Source: Nostoc sp. NMS8 (GTDB lineage: Bacteria; Cyanobacteriota; Cyanobacteriia; Cyanobacteriales; Nostocaceae). From it: a stretch of 48,001 nt of DNA. The position numbers and the translations under genes are program-made. Every line of letters begins with the position of its first letter. Position 1 is the stretch's first letter. A model generated the notes under the pieces. The model saw only the letters and a program-made list of their open reading frames with translations. It was not told where the DNA came from and searched no databases. Shown in pieces: positions 1 through 9,502 of the stretch. The DNA lies in assembly GCF_017115045.1 (NCBI RefSeq), contig NZ_JABXKK010000022.1, forward strand, positions 1-48,001, in the 5' to 3' direction.

Positions 1-33
1 AATTTTGCATAGCCTTGAATGATAACGACAATT

Positions 34-50
34 ATTCTCATAATGAGAAT
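34..50. promoter_or_regulatory. Fur-box-like palindrome
   Basis: ATTCTCATAATGAGAAT is a perfect 8-bp inverted repeat around a central A, in an AT-rich stretch that begins GATAACGACAATT. It closely resembles ferric-uptake-regulator operators. It lies just past the stop codon of the TonB-like gene, so it more likely controls a minus-strand gene beyond the left edge of the window than the TonB-like gene itself. The sequence match is visible; the role is inferred. Confidence 0.6.
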
Positions 51-66
51 TGCTGAGCATTCAGTT

Positions 67-1206
67 TTAATTGGCAGTTTGGATTGTGACTCTGATATAC
101 AGATTACTCAAGTCTGGTTTTTTGCCATTGTTATTGTGAGCAGGAAGAAAGTTTTCTGTTTTGAAAACTTCATTGAGGACTTTCTCGTATATGCTTTTTT
201 CACTTTGCAGTGCTGCTGGTTGTATTTCTAGAACTACAGCCTGTTTAAAGTTACCATTGCGATCAATTATTAAGCTAGCCAAGAGCTGTGCTGGTTTAAG
301 TCCAGAATTCTGGACAAGAAAACTTGAGTCTAATTGTTTTGTGTTACTTCCCTTGTATAAAGCGATAACGTCGGGTAAAGCATCTTGTCGAAATCCTCTT
401 GATTGTATCAAGCTAATCACTTCATCTCTAGATAAAGGAGCTACTATTGCTACCGATGCTCCCCCAGTAGAAGCTGGTGGAGTTTCCCTAGTCGGAGCTG
501 CTGGAGTTTCTCTGTTTTCAGGTTCCGAAACTGGCAGATTTGATGGAATAGTTGTTGGTAGCGGCGTTCCGTTCCCCAAGTTGATGGGTGGACGTGGTTT
601 CCAAGGTAGATTACCGACCGCAACTGTCGGTGTCGGTCTAGGTGTGGATGTCGGTATCGGTCTAGGTGTGGATGTCGGCGTCGGTCTGGGTCTGGGTGTG
701 GATGTCGGTCTAGGTGTAGATGTCGGTGTCGGTATGGGTGTAGATGTCGGTGTCGCTATGGGTGTAGATGTCGGTCTGGGTGTAGGAACTCTCTGTTGTC
801 TAAAGGGTTGGCTATTAGGTTTAGAGGCGACCTTACGCCTCTTTCGCTGGGGATTATCCGCAGAATCTATTACGCCAAAATCTTCATTTCTGGGCGTAGT
901 TCGTCCTGTTTGTAGTGGACGTGTTGCTGGTACAGACTTTTGAGGTGAAGATAGTGGCTTTGATGAAGCTATTTTGGCTGTTGATTGTGTTTCGGGAGCA
1001 ATGTCTATCAATTCAATGGGAACAGCAGATTGACTTTGCTGGGGAAACCACAGACTAAAGGCATTAGATGAGCGCATCAGCCAGAACACCAGCAAGTGCA
1101 GAGAGACTGAACCGACAACAACAGCAATCCACAAACCTGGGGGATCAGTGTGTCGTCTCCAGACCTTGGCTGGAATTGGAGTTTTGTCTGCAACCGATGG
1201 TGTCAT
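67..1206 (-). CDS. TonB-like energy-transducer protein with Pro/Thr-rich spacer
   Basis: The 379-residue protein has the layout of TonB. A short cytoplasmic N-terminus is followed by one membrane anchor (about residues 25-44), then a long proline/threonine-rich periplasmic spacer with PTSTPRP-type repeats (about 140-195). A globular C-terminal domain covers about 256-379. TonB proteins pass inner-membrane proton-motive force to outer-membrane receptors for siderophores and similar ligands. The C-terminal domain lacks an obvious classical YP motif, so the call rests on architecture more than on signature residues. The gene starts 68 bases after the stop of the upstream adenylate cyclase on the same strand, so the two may be co-transcribed. 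A Fur-box-like palindrome lies just beyond its stop, which fits an iron-uptake neighbourhood to the left. No ExbB or ExbD gene is in view. It could also be another cell-envelope protein with a TonB-like fold. Confidence 0.65.
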   Translation of the reverse strand: MTPSVADKTPIPAKVWRRHTDPPGLWIAVVVGSVSLHLLVFWLMRSSNAFSLWFPQQSQSAVPIELIDIAPETQSTAKIASSKPLSSPQKSVPATRPLQTGRTTPRNEDFGVIDSADNPQRKRRKVASKPNSQPFRQQRVPTPRPTSTPIATPTSTPIPTPTSTPRPTSTPRPRPTPTSTPRPIPTSTPRPTPTVAVGNLPWKPRPPINLGNGTPLPTTIPSNLPVSEPENRETPAAPTRETPPASTGGASVAIVAPLSRDEVISLIQSRGFRQDALPDVIALYKGSNTKQLDSSFLVQNSGLKPAQLLASLIIDRNGNFKQAVVLEIQPAALQSEKSIYEKVLNEVFKTENFLPAHNNNGKKPDLSNLYIRVTIQTAN

Positions 1207-1274
1207 ATTATATAAACTGGATATGATTAGGCACTCTTACTCATTGATAATGCTTTCAAATACCAGTCTAAATT

Positions 1275-4200
1275 TTAGCGATTAACCATTACCTCTGGTG
1301 TAACAGCGAAAGTCAAAACTGTTTCATCTACTCCTTTAAGTTCTAGCGGACTACCTTTAGTAATTTCTTCTTCCTGCAAATAATCTGCCACGGCAGCAGA
1401 AACCAGGATTGTACCGGGAACAGCGGCAGCTTGCAACCTGGCAGCGATATTTACACTTGGGCCAATAGCAGTATAATCGGCACGTTCCGCGCTACCAAAC
1501 ATCCCCACAACAGCAGTACCTTGGTGGATACCACACCGAAACTGGACACTAGTAAGTCTGTCACCATCGAATACACCTTGGTCTCGCCAGCGCTGATTCA
1601 AGTCAGCCAATGAGCGGTGCATTGCTCTGGCTGTATTGATGGCACGACGCACTTGTTCGTTGGGGGTTAGCTCTTCCGGCGCTCCGTATAAAGCTAAGAT
1701 AGCATCTCCCATAAATTTATCTACAGTGCCGCCATTGCCAAATACAACCTTGGTCATGGCTTCTAAATATTCATTTAGCAATTCTGCAACTCGTCGGGAT
1801 CTCAGAGTATTTGATAACTGTGTAAAACCCACGATGTCACTAAACAAAACTGTAATTAAGCGTGGTTCTGGGCGCAAATCTAACGTTAAATTTCCGGTTG
1901 CGGCTTTTTGCACCAATACAGCAGGCAAAAAGCGTTTTAGCACCGATTCTGTTAAATAAGTATTTAACTCCACAATTCGCCGTTCATTTTCTTTCAATGC
2001 CAAAAGATTCCGAACTTCCGCCAAAAGTTCCCGATCGTTAAATGGTTTTGCTAAATAAGCATCAGCCCCATGTTCTGTACCTTCGATGCGGGTTTCCTCG
2101 TCAACTTTTGCTGTCAGCAGAATGATTGGTATTCCTTTCAACTTCTCCTCATTGCGGATTAGCTGAATCATTTCAAGTCCGCTTACCAAGGGCATCATTA
2201 AGTCAGTCACAATCAAGCTGGGTATAATTTCCTTAGCTCTACTGTACCCTTCAGAACCGTTGCGAGCTGTTTGCACATGATAGCCGTTGCGGCGGAAAAT
2301 CTCAGATACATAGGTTCGCAAATCTGGATTGTCATCTACAACTAAAATTGAGTGCTGAGTCTTATGTGCTGAGTCTTGAGTATCAATACTGGGGGGGAAG
2401 TTTATTGTAATATCTTCAATATTGTCTGTTGTTGACTCTACTAGTTCTAAATCAGCCAATTCTACGCTAGCGCGGCTCGTATTCAGTTCGGTAGGCGTTT
2501 CTAGTACTTGCTGTGGGGGTAAATGAGCATTTCCACTTACAAGCCATAAACTAAAGGTAGTGCCTTGACCGTAAACTGATTCCACGGTGACTTGACCACC
2601 ATGTAATTCGACCAATTCTTTAACTAAAGCTAAACCTAAACCACTGCCTTCATAGGAGCGGTTTGCTGAACCTTCTGCTTGGCGGAAGCGCTCAAATAGG
2701 TGGGGAATTTGTTCTTTAACAATGCCAATTCCAGTATCTTGTACTTGCAAGACGCAGCGATCGCGCTCAGATTTTAGTCTGACACTAATCGTCCCACCTT
2801 CGGGAGTAAACTTCATGGCATTTGACAGGAGGTTGTAAACCACCTTGTCAAATTTTTCCATGTCCAAGTACACGGTAGAACATTCATCTAACTGGGTGAT
2901 GAGATGCAGTCTCTTTTTCTCACAGTAGGGACGAAAAGATTCCACAATTTGGCTGACAAACTCCACTAAATCGCAGGGATGGAAGCTAGGCTGCATTCTC
3001 CCCGCATTCAGGCGTTGTAAATCCAGGAGTTGATTTACCAGTCGCAGCAGGCGACGGGAGTTACGCAGGGCGATCGCACATTGAGAGTAAGATAATCCTT
3101 CGCCAGCCGCTACCGCCGACTCTAAAGGCCCTTGAATCAAGGTGATCGGTGTGCGAAACTCATGGGAAATATTTTGAAAAAATTCGGTTTTTTGTTTGTC
3201 TAATTCCAGCAAGCGTTCAGCTTGTTGGCGAGTTTTTTGATACAAGTGTGACTGCTGCACAGCGATCGCTGCTTGAGCTGCTACTGCTTTCGCCAAATCG
3301 ATATCAGATGGGAGCCATTGACGGACTTTTTTACCTTCATGTAACGTAATACTACCAATGCATTTACCATCAGCTAATAATGGTACAAACATTAGCGATC
3401 GCGCTGGCATTTTTAAAGGCAAATCAAAACCCCGCACGTCTGAGGGAGAATGGCTCACATTACCAATTACCACAGGTTCATGGGTCTGTAGCATTTGTTG
3501 GAGGATGGGATTCTCCTGTATGGATGCTTGAGAATAGGGTAATCTCTGAGTCGGTACGTGATTATTGCCACTTGAATGATTATCTGGGGCTGGCAAGCGT
3601 AAATTTTCTAGATGTTGAAAACTGTCATACAAGGCCACACACTCGACAAACTCATCTTCCTCAGTCCACAAAGACAGGACACAGCCATCAACTTGTAAAG
3701 CTTGTCCCAATTGCTGGGTGATGGCCGCAAAGATATCTTGCGGATCTAGGCTAGAGCGAATCGCGCTCGTAATCGTATTAATTAGGGCTTCTCGCTTGGC
3801 AAGGGCACGTACTTGTTCGTAAGCATAAGCTTGAGATAAAGCTAAGGCTGCCTGATCTGCTACGATCAAAACTAACTGCACCTCATCCTCGCCCCAAAAC
3901 CGAGGCAGAAAACACTGGTGCAGTGCTAATACTGCCATCAGTTCTTGTTGGCAGATCAGTGGCACAATTAAACTAGAACGAATATTAGCAGCAGCAAAAG
4001 CTTCCCCACGCTCGTGCAGTTCGGCACTATTACCATGAATCCGCTCATCATCGATGGCATCGTGAATTACTTGGACTTCGCGGGTTTCCCACACCGTCTG
4101 AGCCAAAAGAGGCTGAGGGGAAACAAGAGGATGGGGAGCAGAAGAGATGCGGGGCAGAGGAGAAAGATTTAGTGCTACTTCCCCTCCGATCCCCTGCACC

Positions 4201-4820
4201 TCTGCTTCTTCAGAAAGAGGCTTCTGATAAATAAATCCTTTATCCGCCAACTGGTCATCTTGGAAGGGACGCAACAGACAGACATCCACCTCCAACATGT
4301 GACCCACTGTGTCTACAATTGCTTGCAAAATTTGTCTGTAGTCTAAAGCACTGCGAATCGTATTTGTAACGGTATTCAGCAGTGATTCTTGACGGAGTGT
4401 GCGGGTAAGTTCGCGGGTTCTGGCTTTGAGAACATTGTGGGTATCCAAAGCTTGGCGTACCACTGCTTTAAGTTCTTCAGCTTCCCACGGTTTAGTGACA
4501 TATTTGAATACCTTACCAGCGTTGATTGCTTCCACCAAGTCTTCGACATCGGTGTAGCCAGTTAAAATAATCCGAATAATATCTGGATATTGAGTTGCTG
4601 TGAGGCTTAAAAATTCTGTACCGCTCATCATCGGCATCCGCTGATCGGAGATGATCACCGCGACCTCTCCCTCTTGAGCCAGCAGATCGAGGGCTGCAGG
4701 GCCAGAGGTTGCCCTTAGCACCTTATAGTCCCGATAGAAAGTGCGGTAAAGCAAGTCAAGGTTGTCTGGTTCATCATCGACAACCAAAATTTTAGGCTTA
4801 CTGTTTGCTTGGGATTTCAT
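1275..4820 (-). CDS. cyaC: Hybrid histidine kinase/adenylate cyclase, CyaC type
   Basis: This 1181-residue protein makes cAMP from ATP under phosphorelay control. The domain order is: receiver 1 (about 10-125, phosphoacceptor D59, K110); two GAF-like regions (about 150-340 and 345-525); histidine kinase with H553 in the motif SHEFRTP, an N-box near N667, DTGIGI at 695-700 and GSGLGL from 725; receiver 2 (about 824-940, D873, K925); and a class III cyclase domain (about 985-1175). Cyclase residues are present: metal-binding D995 and D1039, K1035, N1124 and R1128. The position that is Asp in many adenylate cyclases is Thr here (T1117 in DYTAIG), which is the class IIIb pattern typical of bicarbonate-responsive enzymes. 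The order REC-GAF-kinase-REC-cyclase matches CyaC of Anabaena and Spirulina. All kinase and cyclase signature motifs look intact. The start codon follows a stretch without coding potential, and translation opens directly into the receiver domain. Confidence 0.9.
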   Translation of the reverse strand: MKSQANSKPKILVVDDEPDNLDLLYRTFYRDYKVLRATSGPAALDLLAQEGEVAVIISDQRMPMMSGTEFLSLTATQYPDIIRIILTGYTDVEDLVEAINAGKVFKYVTKPWEAEELKAVVRQALDTHNVLKARTRELTRTLRQESLLNTVTNTIRSALDYRQILQAIVDTVGHMLEVDVCLLRPFQDDQLADKGFIYQKPLSEEAEVQGIGGEVALNLSPLPRISSAPHPLVSPQPLLAQTVWETREVQVIHDAIDDERIHGNSAELHERGEAFAAANIRSSLIVPLICQQELMAVLALHQCFLPRFWGEDEVQLVLIVADQAALALSQAYAYEQVRALAKREALINTITSAIRSSLDPQDIFAAITQQLGQALQVDGCVLSLWTEEDEFVECVALYDSFQHLENLRLPAPDNHSSGNNHVPTQRLPYSQASIQENPILQQMLQTHEPVVIGNVSHSPSDVRGFDLPLKMPARSLMFVPLLADGKCIGSITLHEGKKVRQWLPSDIDLAKAVAAQAAIAVQQSHLYQKTRQQAERLLELDKQKTEFFQNISHEFRTPITLIQGPLESAVAAGEGLSYSQCAIALRNSRRLLRLVNQLLDLQRLNAGRMQPSFHPCDLVEFVSQIVESFRPYCEKKRLHLITQLDECSTVYLDMEKFDKVVYNLLSNAMKFTPEGGTISVRLKSERDRCVLQVQDTGIGIVKEQIPHLFERFRQAEGSANRSYEGSGLGLALVKELVELHGGQVTVESVYGQGTTFSLWLVSGNAHLPPQQVLETPTELNTSRASVELADLELVESTTDNIEDITINFPPSIDTQDSAHKTQHSILVVDDNPDLRTYVSEIFRRNGYHVQTARNGSEGYSRAKEIIPSLIVTDLMMPLVSGLEMIQLIRNEEKLKGIPIILLTAKVDEETRIEGTEHGADAYLAKPFNDRELLAEVRNLLALKENERRIVELNTYLTESVLKRFLPAVLVQKAATGNLTLDLRPEPRLITVLFSDIVGFTQLSNTLRSRRVAELLNEYLEAMTKVVFGNGGTVDKFMGDAILALYGAPEELTPNEQVRRAINTARAMHRSLADLNQRWRDQGVFDGDRLTSVQFRCGIHQGTAVVGMFGSAERADYTAIGPSVNIAARLQAAAVPGTILVSAAVADYLQEEEITKGSPLELKGVDETVLTFAVTPEVMVNR

Positions 4821-6141
4821 GCACCGCTTTCCTGCTGCAACGGCAGTCGGATAAAGAATAATCTGATCAGGTAAGGATTTTTCTGAGTCAGGTGAGAGCA
4901 GAGCATTTCGACCAATAAGGCTGGTTGGCTACATGACTGCTGAGTGTAGAAGCAAATGCTGACAGTAATTCGTCTCAATGGCTTGTGCCGATTACTGTTT
5001 GCTTTGGTGCAGTGTAATTGCTTTCATAGTCTGTTTTAGTGTTACAGAGTCGATGCTTGCTTGCCAAATGTTCCTTCACCTCCTGTGAGCAATGTCTGAT
5101 ACCACACACAGCGCTCATAGCTAGCTTAAAAATCCAGATGAAGCTGCATATTAAGTTTTCCCTCCGCAGCAGTTGTACTAACACTTGCAGGTAAATTTTA
5201 TTTATGATAATCATGATGGAGTCAGCAAAATCAACAACATAAGATTGAAAGCCAAAGTATACTATTAGACAAATACCTCTTTCTAATTTAGCAATCAGAA
5301 CTATCATTCAGACAAGTTATAGTGGTTGGAGAGCTAGAGATTAGGGATTAGGGAACCTTAAGATTCTTGTACCAGTATATGTATAACCCATTCATATAAT
5401 TTCGTAGCAAAGTAGTGTAAGTGTAGCAGCAAGTGCAAAAAAAGTTCAGTACTGCAACCAAGGGTAATTTGAAACCAGAGTTTAGCGATGGTGTACTTAC
5501 TTAACAATTTTGTAGGTGCTGCCTACGGGCAAGTTATGCTATTTCTCTACCCACTCAGCCAAGGCTATATCACTTTACAGATTTTTTTGTGGTAATCAGT
5601 CTGATATCCTAGCTACCTAAAACAAGGGATGCACCAGAACCTACTGAATTTAAGTTTATAGATTTATGAAGCTGTAATTCCTAAGACTCTTTCAAAATGC
5701 AGGTTATAAGAGAAAGTAAGAATATGTTTGGCGATCGCTTAGTCGAACCGCAAAGGGCAGTGATTGTTGAAGGAAAGAAGTGAATGAAATGAAAACTCTC
5801 CTTCTTTACTAGAGGCTGCGCCAATGACAAGCTCAAAAAAAAGAATTGTATTGTATCGTAAGCGTTGCGTTAGCGACGTAGGAGCGTCGCAGAAAGTGCA
5901 GTAAGATACAAAGCAAAGCTTTCACAACCTAAGTTTTACGCTTTTAAGCGTGCTTTGCTCTTGCCTCCTGAAAAAACCTCAAACTAAAGTATAAAACTTT
6001 GTTTGATCCACAAGCAAAAGCTAATTAGCGATGTTGTGTCACTTCAATCTTCTGAGCAGCAATTAAGTTTTCATTTAGTTAAAATGGTGTTTTCGGATAT
6101 TTGAGAAATTTTCTTAGAATAAAATCAATACTAAACTAGCC
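4821..6141. other. Intergenic region, no convincing gene
   Basis: About 1.3 kb between the divergent cyaC and GNAT genes. A 110-codon minus-strand open frame (4975-5307) has no recognisable protein features and looks fortuitous. The stretch contains a GGGATTAGGG-type short repeat (about 5335-5350), a HIP1-like site near 5731, and an imperfect inverted repeat at 5853-5909. Promoters for both flanking genes must lie here, but I cannot place them with confidence. Confidence 0.6.
5853..5909. repeat. Imperfect inverted repeat
   Basis: The outer ends (GTATC...GATAC) and an inner stem (GCGACG with CGTCGC around 5874-5890) can fold into one hairpin. It resembles the small dispersed palindromic repeats of Nostoc-like genomes. 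There is no sign that it codes for protein. Confidence 0.45.
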
Positions 6142-6747
6142 TTGAAATATCGGTTTTTTCACCCATACCACCAACAGCCAATCGATCCAGCTTCCTACCA
6201 ATTCCAAATTCGGACGGCTACACCTGCTGATTTGATTGGTGTTGCCCAAATTATTACTGAAAGCTTTCACTCCCACAAGGGTATATGGGGATGGGCTTTT
6301 CCATTGCTACGTCTGGGTATTTACGAAGATTTAAGGCATCGCATGGCATCACCTCCGCCTCGTCATGTTTGTTTAGTCGCTTTTGAAGCTACTACTGGTG
6401 AGGCTAATAATTTAGTAGGAAGTGTGGAACTGGGTGTACGGTACAGTGATTCCTGGAGCCAGGTTGGCGTAGGTTTTCCTTACTTATCTAATTTAGCGGT
6501 TCACCCAAAATACCGTAGACATGGTGTGGCTTCAGGATTACTTACTAGCTGTGAAAAAGTTTCTCGCGAGTGGGGATTTAAAGACTTATATCTCCATGTT
6601 TTAGAAAATAACCATCAAGCAAGACAGCTTTATTTCAAGCTGGGATATCGGGTGCATAAAGTCGAATCTAATTGGAATACATTTTTATTAAGACGCTCAA
6701 ACCAGATGCTTTTGCACAAGCACTTGAGTGCTGATTCCAGCATCTAA
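6142..6747 (+). CDS. GNAT-family N-acetyltransferase
   Basis: The 201-residue protein carries a GNAT domain (about 22-175). The acetyl-CoA pyrophosphate loop is visible as RRHGVA at 125-130, following the strand YLSNLAVHPKY. The later motif ENNHQARQLYFKLGY (about 155-169) is the usual C-terminal GNAT helix and strand. GNAT enzymes transfer an acetyl group from acetyl-CoA to an amine; the substrate cannot be told from sequence. The start is a TTG codon, with no in-frame ATG before the domain begins, so TTG initiation is the best choice. The gene stands alone, with more than 800 bases of non-coding sequence on both sides. No protein-fusion partner or disrupted motif is apparent. Confidence 0.85.
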   Translation: MKYRFFHPYHQQPIDPASYQFQIRTATPADLIGVAQIITESFHSHKGIWGWAFPLLRLGIYEDLRHRMASPPPRHVCLVAFEATTGEANNLVGSVELGVRYSDSWSQVGVGFPYLSNLAVHPKYRRHGVASGLLTSCEKVSREWGFKDLYLHVLENNHQARQLYFKLGYRVHKVESNWNTFLLRRSNQMLLHKHLSADSSI

Positions 6748-7646
6748 ATATTGTTTTGGTAATTGTCAAGTTTTGTGTCGCAATTAATTCGGATAGAATT
6801 TGTAACTCATAACGGTAATTAAATACAAGATAACTAGGCTAAATATCTAGTACAGTATGCCCGAAATCCAGTCACTATCTCAATCAAACAGATAGCCAGT
6901 TACTCAGGCAATTTGTTAATGGTAGACAAATTTCTGCCATAATGTACTAAATAAAAACTCAGAAGCATGAATTGATAAATTGAATAAATAGCTTTTTTAA
7001 TTCTTTTTAGGAAGAATATTCTCATCAGACTTGTTCCGAAAAATCTTATTGATTATTGAAAAAAATTCTATTTTTGGCAAAGATTTTTAACATTATAAAA
7101 TATTAAGTTTTGCCTTTTGGGATTTATCGTTAACAAATATTTTGGCTCTTCAGTAATTGTTATGCTAGATACGTCTGTAAATTAACTTAAAACCCTTACT
7201 GGGTAATAATAACAGCCATCAGTCTTAGCGCTTGAGGCAAGATTTTTGAAATTGAAGCTATAACTCCCTGTAAGGCTTGATTTTCAAGGCAAGTGACACA
7301 CTTTGAATTAAAAGTTCAGCATAATACGTACTGAAGAACCAATATTTTTAAGTATTCGATATAGATAAATAAATGGTTTACAATGGGGATATACGCGAAA
7401 ATACGCTTAAAAAAATTATCAGTTCATCATAATAACTTTGTAATTAAGATATTCATCTTTATAAAAACTTTAAGAAAACACTCCTAGAGTTTACAGACAA
7501 ATCTAGTTATATCTCATAAAATATAATCACTCAATTGCTTAAACAACGTCTATACACCGCTGTTTTGGTTAATTTGACTAAAAAACTCTTGATAATAAAA
7601 GACATTCAAAAACCTGATTTGACACAACACTTATTTAAGTTTTGAA
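6748..7646. other. Intergenic region, AT-rich
   Basis: About 0.9 kb of AT-rich sequence between two plus-strand genes. I see no open frame with protein-like composition, no tRNA-like cloverleaf and no strong terminator hairpin. A long untranslated leader or a small RNA upstream of the 197-residue gene is possible, but nothing in the sequence proves it. Confidence 0.5.
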
Positions 7647-8240
7647 GTGCATACTACCACCACATTCGTTGAAACTTTAAAAAACATGGATAGCGAACAG
7701 CATCAACGCTATCAGAAGTCTATGGTATCAACTTATTACCCTGAAACAAGTTTCCTTGATTCTATTGTCATGTCAGATGGAACTGAGCAGTCACAAGGCT
7801 CGGATATCCTTACACGTTTGCATAGCGGAGAAGTTTTTATCGTCAATAGTCGTAGGAGAAATGGATTACTACTCTTTAAACGCTACCATGCAGAGTTTGC
7901 TGGGCCTGGGGCTGCTGTGGGTGGGGATTACGATTGTGATTGCCAAAGGGCACTGCCTATAGGTAATCTGTCTTTATTAATTCCCGAATCTAATGAAGAA
8001 CGTCAGAAAGCTTACTTGATTAGGCGACAGTGGATTCGATTAATCAAACAAATAACTGAAAATCCACTGCCTGGACAGCGTGTTCAGAAGATTCTTGATC
8101 AATTTGAACAATACTTTCCACCAGAAATAGTGGCTCTTTTACCGGATGTTGCCTTTGCTCTTTTGGTGGGTGTGCTGCCACAAACAGTAGGAATAGTGCG
8201 CCGTTTGGGCAGTGATATGAACAGCAGATCTAATTACTGA
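7647..8240 (+). CDS. Hypothetical protein, not recognised
   Basis: The 197-residue frame starts at GTG; an in-frame ATG at 7686 (residue 14) is an alternative start. I do not recognise the family. It is soluble, with no signal peptide. A polar N-terminal third (1-60) leads into a segment with GEVFIVNSRRRNGLLLF (61-77), then a glycine-rich stretch ending in DYDCDC (94-99), whose paired cysteines could bind metal. A helical C-terminal half follows with ILDQFEQYFPPE (149-160) and an apolar stretch LPDVAFALLVGVLPQTVG (165-182). The protein-like composition, and the dense coding in contrast to the flanking AT-rich DNA, support a real gene. It converges on hisC with only 8 bases between the stops. 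Confidence 0.65.
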   Translation: MHTTTTFVETLKNMDSEQHQRYQKSMVSTYYPETSFLDSIVMSDGTEQSQGSDILTRLHSGEVFIVNSRRRNGLLLFKRYHAEFAGPGAAVGGDYDCDCQRALPIGNLSLLIPESNEERQKAYLIRRQWIRLIKQITENPLPGQRVQKILDQFEQYFPPEIVALLPDVAFALLVGVLPQTVGIVRRLGSDMNSRSNY

Positions 8241-8248
8241 GTGAATTG

Positions 8249-9397
8249 CTAAGATTCCAAATTTGCCAAAACAGCTTGGACTCGATTTATGGTGCGGGCG
8301 TTTTCCTCTGTGGTTCCGACGGTAATTCGCAATCCTCCGCTAATGTGTCTCACGAGAGTACCCAGCGTCCTAAGTTTCTGGTGGAAAGTTTTTAATACAG
8401 CGTCTTGTGAACTAAAGCTATTTGGTTGAAGACGCAGGTAAATAAAGTTGGCAGCACTTGGGGTAATTTGTAGTTCTGGTTGCTGGGATAGAATTTCGAT
8501 GAGTTTAGCTCGTTCGCTCAGAGTTTGAGGAATTGATTCCAGCAAGAGTGTACGGTTTTGTAAAGCAACTAATGCTGCTGCGATGGAAAAGCTGGGGAGA
8601 TTGTAAGGTAAGCGAACTTTTTCTAAAATGGCGATCGCTTCTGTATGAGCAACGCAATAACCAACACGGAGAGATGCTAACCGGAAGGCTTTAGAAAAAG
8701 TACGTAATATTACCCAATTAGGATGCTGTGCTAATTCATCTACTAAGGTAGTTTGGCTGAATTCAAAATAAGCTTCATCAATTACTACCAAAATATGCTG
8801 TGGCAAACTTCTTAACCATGTCAACTCTGCCGCAGTTAAGCTGTTGGCAGTCGGCGAATTGGGATGCACTACGAAAACTACGCGAATGGGGGGATTTTGA
8901 GTTTGTTCGATCGCAGACTGTGCGGCGCTGATGTCAATTTCAAAATTTGTTTCATTTCTACCCACCGCCACTACAGGAATGCCTAAAGTTTGCGCCAAAA
9001 TCCCGTACATCGAGAAAGTGGGATTGGCAACGAGAATTGAACCTTCTCCTCCTAGACAGGTGGCGATTAATAAAGAGCGGATAATTTCATCTGAACCATT
9101 ACCAACAGAAATATTGGCAGCAGTAAACAAGGATGATGAGAGAGCGGCTGATTCATTGACATACTGTGCGATCGCATCTTTAAGTGTTTCATGTCCACCA
9201 TCAGGATAACGATTTGTTTCAATTACTTGCTGATACGTCCACGCCAGCTTCTCTTTTAACTCAGGTGGTAAATCGTAGGGGCTTTCATTTGTATCTAGCC
9301 GATCAAACTGTGTGGTGACAGAATTGGCTGTATCGCTGCTGGGGTGAGGTTTATAGGCGGTGAATTGGGCTAAATCTGACCGGATGAAGGGAAGCAT
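8249..9397 (-). CDS. hisC: Histidinol-phosphate aminotransferase
   Basis: The enzyme swaps the amino group between glutamate and imidazole-acetol phosphate in histidine synthesis, using pyridoxal phosphate (PLP). Numbering from an upstream ATG at 9409, a fold-type I aminotransferase spans the whole chain. HPNSPT (182-187) holds the conserved Asn, D211 and Y214 lie in DEAYFEF, K240 in TFSKAF forms the Schiff base, and R248 contacts phosphate. I prefer the start at 9397 ([12 protein letters not shown]). The ATG at 9409 and the four codons it adds lie where a tandem ATGACTA-type repeat runs into the gene. The gene is last in a minus-strand run after gor and a small esterase. No other his gene is nearby, as is usual for scattered cyanobacterial pathways. 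Confidence 0.93.
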   Translation of the reverse strand: MLPFIRSDLAQFTAYKPHPSSDTANSVTTQFDRLDTNESPYDLPPELKEKLAWTYQQVIETNRYPDGGHETLKDAIAQYVNESAALSSSLFTAANISVGNGSDEIIRSLLIATCLGGEGSILVANPTFSMYGILAQTLGIPVVAVGRNETNFEIDISAAQSAIEQTQNPPIRVVFVVHPNSPTANSLTAAELTWLRSLPQHILVVIDEAYFEFSQTTLVDELAQHPNWVILRTFSKAFRLASLRVGYCVAHTEAIAILEKVRLPYNLPSFSIAAALVALQNRTLLLESIPQTLSERAKLIEILSQQPELQITPSAANFIYLRLQPNSFSSQDAVLKTFHQKLRTLGTLVRHISGGLRITVGTTEENARTINRVQAVLANLES

Positions 9398-9402
9398 AGT
9401 TT

Positions 9403-9445
9403 TAGTCATTAGTCATTGGTCATTAGTCATTGGTCATTAGTAACT
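9403..9445. repeat. Short tandem repeat (ATGACTA/ATGACCA type)
   Basis: Alternating TAGTCAT and TGGTCAT heptamers run directly into the 5' end of hisC and supply an upstream in-frame ATG. Such short tandemly repeated sequences are known from heterocystous cyanobacteria. Confidence 0.8.
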
Positions 9446-9502
9446 AACAAAGGACAAATGACTCAGAATATTAGTTATATGTGAGTCTAATATTCTACAG
9501 CT

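Noticed and set aside
161..943. 260-codon plus-strand frame rich in GVDVGVGLG
   Set aside because: Antisense shadow of the Pro/Thr repeat in the TonB-like gene.
4975..5307. 110-codon minus-strand frame upstream of cyaC
   Set aside because: No protein-like pattern, no ribosome-binding site, and cysteine- and isoleucine-heavy composition typical of translated AT-rich non-coding DNA.
9403..9445. CRISPR array
   Set aside because: The repeats are 7-bp units directly abutting with no unique spacers, which are tandem repeats, not CRISPR.
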